Assembly (NCBI RefSeq): GCF_045207785.1
Contig: NZ_CP108776.1
Coordinates: 5,332,001-5,396,000 of the forward strand
Reading direction: 5' to 3'
From: Embleya sp045207785
Lineage (GTDB): Bacteria > Actinomycetota > Actinomycetes > Streptomycetales > Streptomycetaceae
Length of the DNA: 64,000 nt
In this document: positions 7,884-16,725 of the stretch, piece by piece
How positions within the stretch are numbered: position 1 is the stretch's first letter
Layout of the letters: every line of letters starts with the position of its first letter
The notes under the pieces: generated by a model
Told to the model about the DNA's origin: nothing
The model's input: the letters and a program-made list of their open reading frames with translations, nothing else
Database searches by the model: none
Made by a program: the position numbers and the translations under genes

Positions 7884-9272
7884 GTGGATGACCCCAGTCG
7901 GGCCGCGCGCCGGATCCGCAGCCTGCTGCCCGTCCTGGTCGTGCTGTGCGCGCTCGCACAGCTCGGGGCCGTCCTCGGGGTCACCGGGTTCGTCGTCGAC
8001 GCCACGTCCTCGACGTCGCAACGCGCGCACGACAGGGTGTTCGGCTCGCCCGGACAACCCTCCACCAACGCCGACGAACAACACGCCAACGCTCGCCGGA
8101 TAGCGATCGCCGCGCTGCTGGAGCGACGCTCCGCCGCGTTCCTGTCCCGCGACCGTGAGGCGTTCGCGGCCACGCTCGACCCGCAGGACGCCGCGTTCCG
8201 GCAGACCCAGGTCGGCGTGTTCGACAACATCGCCGAGGTGCCGTTCGCCGGGTGGGAGTACGAGATCGTCACACCCGGCGCGTTCGAGCTGTCGGCCGCC
8301 CGCGCGAGCGCCCTGGCCGCGCCGACCTTCACCGCGCAGGTCGACCTCCTGTACCGGATCACCGGACACGACGTCACACCCGTGCGCGTGCCGCAATACC
8401 TGACCTTCGTGCTGCGCTCGGGCGAGTGGTTCCTGGCGGCCGACACCGACGGCGCCGCGGCCGGCATGCGCACCCCCACCCAGCTGTGGGACCTGGGCCC
8501 GGTCACGGTCGTCCAGGGCACGCACAGCACGGTCCTGGGCATCGGTACGCGCGCCGTGCTGCGCCGGTTCGCCCAGGACGCCGACCGGGCCGCGCCCGCC
8601 GTCAGTGGGGTCTGGGGCCAGTCGTGGCCCGGGCGCACCGTCGTCGTGGTGCCCGCGACGCAGGCCCAGATGGCCCGCCTGCTCGGCGCCGAACCGAGCA
8701 AGTACGCCCGGATCGCCGCCGTCACCACCGGCGAGCGCGGCGCCTCCGCGTCCGCCGCCCCGGCCGACCGGGTCATCGTCAACCCCGACGCCTTCCGCGA
8801 GCTCGGCGACCTGGAGCGCCGGGTGGTGATGGTGCACGAGATCACCCACGTCGCGAGCCGCTCGTTCACCCGCTCGTGGACCCCGACCTGGCTGTCCGAG
8901 GGCTTCGCGGACTACATCGGCTACCTCGACTCGGCCCAGACCATGCGCACGGCCGCCCCGGAGCTGCGCCGCGACGTCAAGGCGGGCAAGGTCCCGGCAC
9001 GGCTGCCCACCGACGCGAGCTTCGAGACCACGCAGGAAGAACTGCCCCAGGCGTACGAGATGGGCTGGCTGGCGTGCAAACTGATCGCGGAACGGTGGGG
9101 CCGGGACAAGCTGGTCGAGCTGTACCGCGCGCTCGGCGCCGAACCGCCGCCGGGTGTCGGTGCGCCCGACCCGCCCTCGGCGCTCGCGTCGGCGATGGTG
9201 TCCGTCCTGGCCACCAACCCGGACGCCTTCACCAAGACGTGGATCGACTACCTGCGGACGCAGGCCGAATGA
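7884..9272 (+). CDS. membrane-anchored zinc metallopeptidase (peptidase MA-like)
   Basis: The 462-residue product has one N-terminal membrane anchor or signal segment (SLLPVLVVLCALAQLGAVLG, about 13-32), then an extracellular region. The zinc site is HEITH at residues 318-322, with the downstream WLSEGFADYIGYL helix supplying the third ligand Glu, as in the gluzincin-like peptidase MA group. The start is the GTG at 7884; a TACGAT hexamer 6 bases upstream suggests a leaderless transcript, because no ribosome site is visible. A second metalloprotease follows after 16 bases, so they are probably cotranscribed. The substrate is unknown. Confidence 0.85.
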   Translation: MDDPSRAARRIRSLLPVLVVLCALAQLGAVLGVTGFVVDATSSTSQRAHDRVFGSPGQPSTNADEQHANARRIAIAALLERRSAAFLSRDREAFAATLDPQDAAFRQTQVGVFDNIAEVPFAGWEYEIVTPGAFELSAARASALAAPTFTAQVDLLYRITGHDVTPVRVPQYLTFVLRSGEWFLAADTDGAAAGMRTPTQLWDLGPVTVVQGTHSTVLGIGTRAVLRRFAQDADRAAPAVSGVWGQSWPGRTVVVVPATQAQMARLLGAEPSKYARIAAVTTGERGASASAAPADRVIVNPDAFRELGDLERRVVMVHEITHVASRSFTRSWTPTWLSEGFADYIGYLDSAQTMRTAAPELRRDVKAGKVPARLPTDASFETTQEELPQAYEMGWLACKLIAERWGRDKLVELYRALGAEPPPGVGAPDPPSALASAMVSVLATNPDAFTKTWIDYLRTQAE

Positions 9273-9288
9273 CGGGGGCGCGGCGGGC

Positions 9289-10557
9289 ATGTCGGTCCAG
9301 AGGCTGTTGCTGATCTGCCTGATCTGCACGGGCGTGGCCCTGCTGGTGGCGATCGCGGTCACCACACCGTGGCGGCCGCTGCCCGAACCGCCCGGGGGAT
9401 TCGGACATCCCGACGCGGCCCGCGACTTCACCGCGGCCGAGATCGCCCGCGGGCGCGCCCTCGCGCGGGCCGCGCGCCCGCCCGCCTACCTCTCGATGGC
9501 GCTGTCGCTCGTGGTGGCCCTGGTCCTGGGCCTGACCCCCGCCGGCGCCTGGATCGTGCAGACCGTCGCGCGACCGCTCGGCGGCGGATGGGTGTGGAGG
9601 ATCCTGCTCGGCGGGCTCGCCCTCGCGCTGGTGGGCCGGCTCGTGACGCTGCCGTTCGCGGCCCGCCTGGAGGTGGTCCGGCGCCGGTACGGGCTGTCCG
9701 TGCAGACCTGGGCGGGCTGGTGGGTGGACGTGGCCAAGAGCTTCGCGATGTCCACCGGTCTGCTGCTGGTGGTCGTGCTCGCGCTGTACGCGCTGATCCG
9801 CGCGCTGCCCCGGGCCGGCTGGCTGCTCGCGGCCGGCGGCGGCGCGCTGCTGGTGGTGGCGATCTCGTTCCTGTACCCGCTGCTGGTCGAACCGGCGTTC
9901 AACAAGTTCGAGTCGATGCCCGACGGGCCGCTGCGCACGTCGCTCATCCAACTGGCCGAGCGGGACGGGGTGCCGGTGCGGGACGTCCTGGTCGCGGACG
10001 CCTCGCGGCGGACGACCGCGCTCAACGCGTACGTCTCCGGGTTCGGGTCGACCCGGCGGATCGTGGTCTACGACACCACCGTGCGGGACGCGGATCCGCG
10101 CGAGGTCGAGCTGATCGTCGCGCACGAGTTGGGCCACGCCAAGCGCAACGACGTCCTGCACGGCACGCTGATCGGCGCGGCGGCGCTCGCGGCCGGGGTG
10201 TGCGCGGTGGGCCTGCTGATGACGTGGCCGCCGCTGCTGCGCCGGGCCGGCGCGGACTCCGCGGGCGATCCGCGCTCGCTCGCCCTGCTGCTCGCGGTGG
10301 TCGCGGTGCTGGGCACGCTGTCGGGGCCCGGCCAGATGCTGATCAGCCGGCGCCTGGAGGCCCGTGCCGACGTGCACGCGCTCGACCTCACCCGCGACCC
10401 GGACGCGTTCATCCGCATGCAGCACAGACTCGCGGTCGCGAACCGCTCCAACGTCACCCCGAATCCGGTCCTGCAAATCCTCTTCGGCTCACACCCGTCC
10501 GCCCCCGAGCGCATCGCACTGGCCCGCGACTGGGCCCGTCTGCACGTTGAGGGGTAG
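9289..10557 (+). CDS. M48 family (Ste24-like) integral membrane metalloprotease
   Basis: This 422-residue protein looks like a CAAX-type Ste24/HtpX protease. It has about six or seven membrane helices, starting with one at residues 4-25. The zinc motif HELGH is at 279-283, with the third ligand in LEARAD (E357). The RLEVVRRRYGLS and LIVAHELGHAKRNDVLHG stretches are typical of the family. Bacterial relatives remove abnormal membrane proteins; prenyl processing is not implied. The ATG at 9289 lies 16 bases after the preceding stop with a weak GGCGGG site. It converges with the GT87 gene 31 bases on. Confidence 0.9.
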   Translation: MSVQRLLLICLICTGVALLVAIAVTTPWRPLPEPPGGFGHPDAARDFTAAEIARGRALARAARPPAYLSMALSLVVALVLGLTPAGAWIVQTVARPLGGGWVWRILLGGLALALVGRLVTLPFAARLEVVRRRYGLSVQTWAGWWVDVAKSFAMSTGLLLVVVLALYALIRALPRAGWLLAAGGGALLVVAISFLYPLLVEPAFNKFESMPDGPLRTSLIQLAERDGVPVRDVLVADASRRTTALNAYVSGFGSTRRIVVYDTTVRDADPREVELIVAHELGHAKRNDVLHGTLIGAAALAAGVCAVGLLMTWPPLLRRAGADSAGDPRSLALLLAVVAVLGTLSGPGQMLISRRLEARADVHALDLTRDPDAFIRMQHRLAVANRSNVTPNPVLQILFGSHPSAPERIALARDWARLHVEG

Positions 10558-10588
10558 GTCGGGCCGGCCGGCGTGCCGCCCCGACTTC

Positions 10589-11884
10589 CTACACCGCCGT
10601 TTCGGCCGCCGGCCGCCGCGCCATGGCACCTGCCGCCACCTCGTCCGGCCCGTGCACCGGCACGACCGGCTCGCGACTCGCCCGCCACAGCCGTGTCGCC
10701 GACACCACCGCCGCCGTCACGAGCAGACCGTTGCGCACGCCCAGGGCGAGCACCGCGTGCGGGCGGCTGCCCAGCAGTTCGCCGAACCAGATCGGGAATT
10801 CGAGCAGCGTCGGCGGCAACGCGCACAGGATCAGCAGCGCCACCGGCCGCTGCGTTGTGTCCCGCTGCAGCAGGCACACCGCCGCCAGACCGATCAGCCA
10901 CACCAGGTACTGCGGACTGATCACCCGGCTCGTCACCACGAAGATCAGCACCGCGCACAACGCCGCGTCGCACGCCGTCGTGCCGGTGAACCGACGGGCC
11001 GTCAGCCGCCACAGCACCAGCCACCCCAAGCCCAGGGCGCTCGCGAGCAGGCTCAGTCGGCCGACCGCGAGGATGTACGGCCCGTGGAACTCCAGCGAGC
11101 CGTAGCTCTCCTGGATCCGGCCGCTCCAACCGCACCAGGACGCGACGTGGAACGGCACCGCGAGCACCGACTCGACCTCGATGCCGCGTTCGCACTGGAA
11201 CCCCAGGAACGCGAACGCGCCGGGCAGCAGCGCGGCGAAGCCGAGCACGACGGCCGCGCCGCCGATCAGCACCCACGCGTACACCCGCCCCGTCCGGGCC
11301 CACCCGCGCACGCCGACGAAGATCAACACGGGCCACACCTTGACCGCCGCCGCGATGCCCGCGAGCACGCCCGCGGCCCGGTCCCGGTCGGTGCGCCGAC
11401 CGCCCATCAGCACCAGCGCGGCCACCGTCGGCGCGGTCGCCGCGAGGTCGTAGCGAGCAAGCACTATCGGCCCGAGCAACGGCACCGCCACCACCCACAG
11501 GTACGCGCCGTACGGCGACGCGCCGCGCCGCCACGCGCGCACCAGCAGGGTGAGCACGACCGCGTCGGCGGCGACCATCAGCACGTACACGGAGGTCGCG
11601 TAGTCGAACGGCAGCAGCCCCGGCAGCAATATCACCCCCGCGGCCCCCGGCGGGTACTGCCAGCGCACGTCGTCGACCGGGAACGTCCCCGAGCGCAGCA
11701 CGTGGAACCACTCGCGGTAGATGGCCTCCGCGTCGCCGACCACGAACGGCCATGGGTTGGGCAGCACGTCCAGCACCGTCAGCAGCAGGAGCAACCGCGT
11801 CGCCGTCCAGACGAGGGCGACGGTCCACAACGCGTTCCATGGGGTGCCGAGCGGTCCGCGGGGATGGAACGGCCGAGAGCTCAC
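10589..11884 (-). CDS. GT87-type polyprenol-phosphate mannosyltransferase
   Basis: The 431-residue protein has about ten hydrophobic helices and the short acidic first loop (VVGDAEAIYREW) of GT-C glycosyltransferases, followed by the DVRWQYPPGA motif of family 87. Such enzymes take mannose from polyprenyl-phosphate-mannose on the outer face of the membrane to extend lipomannan or PIM-like glycolipids; the mycobacterial counterpart in the same conserved block is Rv2181. The ATG at 11884 diverges from the PimB'-like gene by 50 bases. The acceptor is inferred only from the family and neighbours. Confidence 0.87.
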   Translation of the reverse strand: MSSRPFHPRGPLGTPWNALWTVALVWTATRLLLLLTVLDVLPNPWPFVVGDAEAIYREWFHVLRSGTFPVDDVRWQYPPGAAGVILLPGLLPFDYATSVYVLMVAADAVVLTLLVRAWRRGASPYGAYLWVVAVPLLGPIVLARYDLAATAPTVAALVLMGGRRTDRDRAAGVLAGIAAAVKVWPVLIFVGVRGWARTGRVYAWVLIGGAAVVLGFAALLPGAFAFLGFQCERGIEVESVLAVPFHVASWCGWSGRIQESYGSLEFHGPYILAVGRLSLLASALGLGWLVLWRLTARRFTGTTACDAALCAVLIFVVTSRVISPQYLVWLIGLAAVCLLQRDTTQRPVALLILCALPPTLLEFPIWFGELLGSRPHAVLALGVRNGLLVTAAVVSATRLWRASREPVVPVHGPDEVAAGAMARRPAAETAV

Positions 11885-11934
11885 CGACGGATCGTACAGA
11901 GCGCCGGCCTCGTGGTCTGGGATCCTCGATCGTG

Positions 11935-13176
11935 ATGAAGACCTTGATCGTCACCAACGACTTCCCGCCGCGTCCCGGCGGCATCCAGTCCTTCGTGCAC
12001 TCCATGGCCCTGCGCCTGCTGGCGGACGGCGTCGTCGTCTACACGTCGTCGTGGAAGGACCGGGCCGAGATGGCCGCGTTCGACGCGGCCCAGCCCTTCC
12101 CGGTCGTGCGCGACCGGACGCCGATGCTGGTGCCGACGCCCGGCGCGATCCGCAAGGCCTGCGCGATCGCGCGCGCGGAGGGCTGCGACACGGCCTGGTT
12201 CGGCGCGGCGGCGCCGCTGGGGCTGATGGCCCCCCGCCTGAGCGCGGTGGGCGTCGAGCGGCTCGTCGCCACGACCCACGGGCACGAGGCGGGGTGGGCC
12301 GTCCTGCCCGGCGCCCGGCAGCTGCTGCGGCGGATCGGCGAGGGCGTGGACACCGTCACCTACCTGGGCGAGTACACCCGGTCCAAGATCGCCCCGGCAC
12401 TCACCCCCGCGGCGGCCGCCCGGATGGTCCAACTGCCGCCCGGCGTCGACGAGGACGTGTTCCGGCCGGGCGTCGGCGGGGCCGAGGTGCGGGCCCGGCA
12501 CGGCCTGACGGACCGTCCGGTCGTGGTCTGCGTGTCGCGCCTGGTGCCGCGCAAGGGGCAGGACGTCCTGATCCACGCGCTGCCCGGGATCCGGCGCCGG
12601 GTCCCGGACGCGGCGCTGCTGATCGTCGGCGCCGGCCCGTACCGCGGCAGGCTGGAGGCCATGGTCGACGAGGTCGGGGTGCGCGACTCGGTGGTGTTCA
12701 CCGGCGCGGTGCCGTGGGCGGAACTGCCCGCGCACCACGAGGCGGGCGACGTGTTCGCGATGCCCTGCCGCACCCGCCGCAAGGGCCTGGACGTCGAGGG
12801 CCTGGGCATCGTCTACCTGGAGGCGTCCGCGGTGGGCCGGCCGGTGGTCGCCGGGGACTCGGGCGGCGCGCCGGACGCGGTCCTGGAGGGCGAGACGGGT
12901 TACGTCGTGAACGGCCGCTCGCCCGTCGCCGTCGCCGAACGCGTCGCGGAGCTGCTCGCCGACCCGGAAAAGGCGGCCCGGATGGGCGCGGCGGGTCGGC
13001 GCTGGGTCGAGAAGGAGTGGCGCTGGGACCTGCTGTCGGGCCGGCTCAAGGGCCTCCTGGACCCCGATGCGGGCCTCGGCATGGACCTCGGCACGGACCT
13101 CGGTTCCGACCTCGGTTCCGACCTCGGTACGGACCGCGATGCGGACCTCCGTGAGGACCCCGACGCGCGGCAATGA
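11935..13176 (+). CDS. PimB'-like GDP-mannose-dependent glycosyltransferase (GT4)
   Basis: The 413-residue protein is a GT-B fold transferase. The N-terminal domain opens with MKTLIVTNDFPPRPGGIQSF, and the C-terminal domain has VCVSRLVPRKGQDVLI and the donor-binding EGLGIVYLEA E-x7-E motif. Close relatives add the second mannose to phosphatidylinositol monomannoside. The ATG at 11935 is preferred; a GTG lies three bases earlier. It diverges from the GT87 gene, which fits a shared pathway. The last 30 residues are unusual: a tandem tetrapeptide DLGT/DLGS tail encoded by a 12-base repeat (13070-13140), not needed for the fold. Confidence 0.88.
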   Translation: MKTLIVTNDFPPRPGGIQSFVHSMALRLLADGVVVYTSSWKDRAEMAAFDAAQPFPVVRDRTPMLVPTPGAIRKACAIARAEGCDTAWFGAAAPLGLMAPRLSAVGVERLVATTHGHEAGWAVLPGARQLLRRIGEGVDTVTYLGEYTRSKIAPALTPAAAARMVQLPPGVDEDVFRPGVGGAEVRARHGLTDRPVVVCVSRLVPRKGQDVLIHALPGIRRRVPDAALLIVGAGPYRGRLEAMVDEVGVRDSVVFTGAVPWAELPAHHEAGDVFAMPCRTRRKGLDVEGLGIVYLEASAVGRPVVAGDSGGAPDAVLEGETGYVVNGRSPVAVAERVAELLADPEKAARMGAAGRRWVEKEWRWDLLSGRLKGLLDPDAGLGMDLGTDLGSDLGSDLGTDRDADLREDPDARQ

Positions 13177-13205
13177 CCCGCGCATGACCTGCGGCGAACG
13201 ACCGC

Positions 13206-13246
13206 GGCGTCGTGGGCCCGAGGCACAGTGCCGGGCCCACGACGCC
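13206..13246. terminator. bidirectional terminator between convergent genes
   Basis: A perfect 14-base-pair inverted repeat (GGCGTCGTGGGCCC at 13206-13219, complement at 13233-13246) surrounds a 13-base loop. It lies between the convergent PimB'-like gene and the acyl-CoA synthetase gene and can serve both. Confidence 0.85.
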
Positions 13247-13270
13247 GAGGCCGTCGCGAAGGTGGGGTGC

Positions 13271-15076
13271 TCAGCCCTCGTAGATCCTCTCGATGTCCTG
13301 CTCGAAGTCCTTGAGCACGAGGTTGCGCTTGAGCTTGAGGGACGGCGTCACGTGGCCGCTCTCCTCGGTGAAGTTGATCTTCAGGATGCGGAACTTGCGG
13401 ACGCCCTCGGCGCGCGAGACGGCCTTGTTGCCCTCGTCGATCGCGTCCTGGACGGCGGCGAGCAGGTCCGGGTCGTCGGCGAGGTCGGCGACCGTCGCCT
13501 CGGCGGACTTGCCGTTCTGTTCCTTCCAGGTCGGGAAGGTCTCCGGGTCGATGGTGATCAGCGCGGCCACGAACGGGCGGCGGTCGCCGACGACCATGCA
13601 CTCGCTGATCAGCGGGTGGGCCCGGATGCGGTCCTCGATCACGGCCGGCGCGATGTTCTTGCCGCCCGCGGTGACCAGGATCTCCTTCTTGCGGCCGGTG
13701 ACCGTCAGGAAGCCCTCGTCGTCCAGGACGCCGATGTCGCCGGTGTGGAACCAGCCGTCCTCGAACGCGTCGGCGGTGGCCGCCTCGTTCTTCCAGTAGC
13801 CGGTGAACACGTTCGGGCCCTTGGCCAGGATCTCGCCGTCCTCGGCGATCCGCACGGCCGAACCCGGTACCGGCCGACCGACCGTGCCGATCCGGATCCC
13901 GTCCGCCGGGTTGACCGTGTGCGCGGCCGTGGTCTCGGTCAGGCCGTAGCCCTCCAGCACGGTGAAGCCGATGCCGCGGAAGAAGTGTCCGAGCCGGGTG
14001 CCCAGCGGCGCGCCGCCGGAGATCGCGTGCGTGGCCTGGCCGCCGAGCGCCGCGCGCAGCTTGCCGTAGACGAGCCTGTCGAACACCTTGTGCTTGAGCT
14101 TGAGGCCCAGGCTGATGCTCGCGCCGTCCATGCCCTCGCTGTACTTGATGGCCGTGTCCGCGGCCATGTCGAAGATCCTGCCCTTGCCGTCGGCCTGCGC
14201 CTTGGCCGAGGCCGAGTTGTAGACCTTCTCGAACACGCGCGGCACCGCGAGCACGAACGTCGGCTTGAACGACGCGAGTTCGGTGGTGAGCTGCTTGACG
14301 TCCGGACAGTGCGCCACGCGCACCCGCGCCATGACGCAGCCGATCTCCAGGATCCGGCCGAGCACGTGCGCGAGCGGCAGGAACAGCAGACAGCTCGACT
14401 TCTCCGGGACGAACAGCTTGTTCAGGAGTGCGACCACGTTGGCCAGCTCCGCCTGGAAGTTGCCGTGCGTGAGGATGCAGCCCTTGGGCCGTCCGGTGGT
14501 GCCCGACGTGTAGATGATGGTCGCGATCGAGTCGGCCCGCAGGGTCGCGCTGCGCTCCTCGACCACGGCGTCGCTCACGTCGCGCCCGCCGGCGGTCAGC
14601 GCGGCCACGGCGGCCTCGCCCTCGCCCTCGTCGATCCGCCATACGTGCTTGAGCTCGGGCAGCCGCTCTCGCGCCCGCTCGACCGCGCTCTCGTGCGCCG
14701 CGTTCTCCACGATCACCGCGCGCGCGCCCGAGTCGGACAGGATCCACTCGATCTGCTCGGCCGAGGACGTCTCGTACACGGGGACCGAGATCGCGCCCGC
14801 GCACCAGATCGCGAAGTCGAACAGGGTCCACTCGTACCGGGTACGGGACATCAGCCCGACCCGGTCGCCGGGCTCGATGCCCGCCGCGATCAGACCCTTG
14901 GCGGCCTCGTACACCTCCGCCAGGAACCCGGTGGACGTCACGTCGGTCCAGCGTCCGCCCACCTTGCGGGCGAGCGCGGCGACGTGAGGTGCCTCCGCGG
15001 CGTTGCGCTTGATGAGGTCGGTCAGGTTTCCCTCGGGGGGAACCTCGGCCAGGGCCGGGACGCTGCACTCGCGCAC
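13271..15076 (-). CDS. long-chain fatty acid-CoA ligase (FadD15-like)
   Basis: The 601-residue enzyme adenylates a long-chain fatty acid and transfers it to CoA. The P-loop-like motif is IIYTSGTTGRPKGCILTHGN, the adenine motif is EGYGLTETT, and TGDIGVLDDEGFLTVTGRKKE with the catalytic lysine in the C-terminal domain completes the set. The length fits the FadD15 group. I chose the GTG at 15076, which has GAGGAG upstream; the frame is open to 15175 without a good site. In mycobacteria the orthologous gene sits in the same conserved order beside pimB' and the SRPBCC gene. Confidence 0.93.
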   Translation of the reverse strand: MRECSVPALAEVPPEGNLTDLIKRNAAEAPHVAALARKVGGRWTDVTSTGFLAEVYEAAKGLIAAGIEPGDRVGLMSRTRYEWTLFDFAIWCAGAISVPVYETSSAEQIEWILSDSGARAVIVENAAHESAVERARERLPELKHVWRIDEGEGEAAVAALTAGGRDVSDAVVEERSATLRADSIATIIYTSGTTGRPKGCILTHGNFQAELANVVALLNKLFVPEKSSCLLFLPLAHVLGRILEIGCVMARVRVAHCPDVKQLTTELASFKPTFVLAVPRVFEKVYNSASAKAQADGKGRIFDMAADTAIKYSEGMDGASISLGLKLKHKVFDRLVYGKLRAALGGQATHAISGGAPLGTRLGHFFRGIGFTVLEGYGLTETTAAHTVNPADGIRIGTVGRPVPGSAVRIAEDGEILAKGPNVFTGYWKNEAATADAFEDGWFHTGDIGVLDDEGFLTVTGRKKEILVTAGGKNIAPAVIEDRIRAHPLISECMVVGDRRPFVAALITIDPETFPTWKEQNGKSAEATVADLADDPDLLAAVQDAIDEGNKAVSRAEGVRKFRILKINFTEESGHVTPSLKLKRNLVLKDFEQDIERIYEG

Positions 15077-15398
15077 TGATGCTCCTCGTTGCGGTCTCGG
15101 CGCCGGTCTCCGACGCTGCCGTTTGCCGTTTGTCTGTCTTGCCGATTCTTTGACGGGGGCAGACGTTACTGGCAAGTAGGTCTGTGGGACAGGGGTCGCG
15201 AGGATCCTGTGCCCCGTCTCACGCTACGGACAAGCCCACGGCCGGATCGACTCGGACCCCGTCCGGACACCGATGGTCCATCCGTCCCGGTTCGGCCGCG
15301 CATGTCGAGAGTATCGATTCACCACGTGAGCGTGTGTGACGGAGACAACCCCCTTCGGGCGTCGGTTTCGGTTCCGGGCCGTCAGTAAAGTGACAGGC

Positions 15399-16166
15399 AT
15401 GCGGGTCCACGTGGTGAGCGATGTCCACGGCGCTGCCGAGGCACTCGCCCGCGCCGGCGAGGGCGCCGACGCGCTGGTGTGCCTGGGCGACCTCGTGCTC
15501 TTCCTCGACTACCACGACCTCGACCGCGGCATCTTCACCGACCTGTTCGGCATCGACAACACCCGCAAGCTGCTCGCGCTGCGCAACGCCCGGCGGTTCA
15601 CCGAGGCCCGGGTGTTCTCCGGCTCGCTGTGGGCGGGCGTGCCCGGCGGCGCCCGCGCGGCGATCGAGGACGCGGTGCGCCGGCAGTACGCCGCACTGTT
15701 CGCGGCCTTCCCGACGCCGACCTACGTGACCTACGGCAACGTCGACGTGCCCGACCTGTGGCCCGACTACGCGCGCGAGGGCGTGACCGTGCTGGACGGG
15801 CAGGTCGTCGAGATCGGCGGCCGTACCTTCGGCTTCGTCGGCGGCGGCCTGCGCACCCCGATGCACACGCCGTACGAGATCTCCGACGAGGACTACGCCG
15901 CCAAGGTCGCCGCGGTCGGCAAGGTCGACGTGCTGTGCTGCCACATCCCGCCGGCCGTCCCCGACCTGACCTACGACGTGGTCGCGCGCCGCTTCGAGCG
16001 CGGCAGCGAGGCGGTGCTGACGGCGATCCACGAGACCCGGCCCGATCTCGTGCTGTTCGGCCACGTGCATCAACCGCTGCGCGCGCGGATGCGGATCGGG
16101 CGTACCGAATGCGTCAACGTGGGGCATTTCCAGGCCACCGGAAAACCGTACGTCCTCACCTGGTGA
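15399..16166 (+). CDS. metallophosphoesterase
   Basis: The 255-residue protein has the calcineurin-like metal motifs in order: DVHG (D8, H10), GDL (D31), GNVD near residue 114, CCHIPP and GHVHQP. These bind two metal ions and hydrolyse phosphomono- or diesters. The substrate is not evident. The ATG at 15399 gives a start immediately before the DVHG strand, as usual for the family; no strong ribosome site is seen, and a short or absent leader is possible. It diverges from the acyl-CoA synthetase gene across a 322-base region in which I see no other gene. Confidence 0.88.
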   Translation: MRVHVVSDVHGAAEALARAGEGADALVCLGDLVLFLDYHDLDRGIFTDLFGIDNTRKLLALRNARRFTEARVFSGSLWAGVPGGARAAIEDAVRRQYAALFAAFPTPTYVTYGNVDVPDLWPDYAREGVTVLDGQVVEIGGRTFGFVGGGLRTPMHTPYEISDEDYAAKVAAVGKVDVLCCHIPPAVPDLTYDVVARRFERGSEAVLTAIHETRPDLVLFGHVHQPLRARMRIGRTECVNVGHFQATGKPYVLTW

Positions 16167-16224
16167 GCCGGTGCCGCGTACGCGCAGTTCGGGCACGGTA
16201 GCCTTCGGTCGGATCGGTTGTACT

Positions 16225-16244
16225 CAAACATCCTGCGATGTTTG
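16225..16244. promoter_or_regulatory. inverted repeat upstream of the SRPBCC gene
   Basis: CAAACATC-ctgc-GATGTTTG is a perfect repeat with 8-base arms and a 4-base centre, in a locally AT-richer patch 40 bases before the SRPBCC start. It could be an operator or a leader hairpin. I cannot name the regulator. Confidence 0.5.
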
Positions 16245-16283
16245 TTCATGACGGCTAAGCGACCTTCCGGAGGACTCCTCACG

Positions 16284-16718
16284 ATGGCTGAACGGACCAG
16301 CTCGACCATCACGATCGACGCCACACCGGCCGAGGTCATGGCCGTCATCGCGGGGTTCGAGGGCTATCCCGAGTGGACCGGCGAGGTCAAGGAGACCGAG
16401 GTCCTCGAGATCGACGAAGAGCTCGGGCGCGCGGTGCGTGTGCGGTTCAAGCTCGACGCGGGTGTGATCAGCGACGAGCACGTGCTCGGCTACACGTGGG
16501 ACGGCGACCGCGAGGTGCGGTGGACCCTCGTCACGAGCCAGATGCTCAAGGCGCTCGACGGGCGCTACGCGCTGAGCCCGATCCCGGGCGGCACGGACGT
16601 CACGTACGAACTGACCGTCGACGTCAAGATCCCGATGTTGGGGATGCTCAAGCGCAAGGCGGAGAAGGTCATCATCGATCGCGCCCTGACCGGGCTCAAG
16701 AAGCGCGTCGAGAGCTGA
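16284..16718 (+). CDS. SRPBCC (polyketide cyclase/START-like) family protein
   Basis: The 144-residue protein is a helix-grip domain with a hydrophobic cavity: STITIDATPAEVMAVIAGFEGYPEWTG is the typical N-terminal strand and helix, and the long C-terminal helix ends GLKKRVES. Such proteins bind lipids or other hydrophobic ligands. The M. tuberculosis neighbour in the same order is TB16.3 (Rv2185c). The ATG at 16284 follows GGAGGA at 16269-16274. The next gene starts 7 bases after the stop, so the two are almost certainly cotranscribed. The ligand is unknown. Confidence 0.88.
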   Translation: MAERTSSTITIDATPAEVMAVIAGFEGYPEWTGEVKETEVLEIDEELGRAVRVRFKLDAGVISDEHVLGYTWDGDREVRWTLVTSQMLKALDGRYALSPIPGGTDVTYELTVDVKIPMLGMLKRKAEKVIIDRALTGLKKRVES

Positions 16719-16725
16719 ACCGGCG

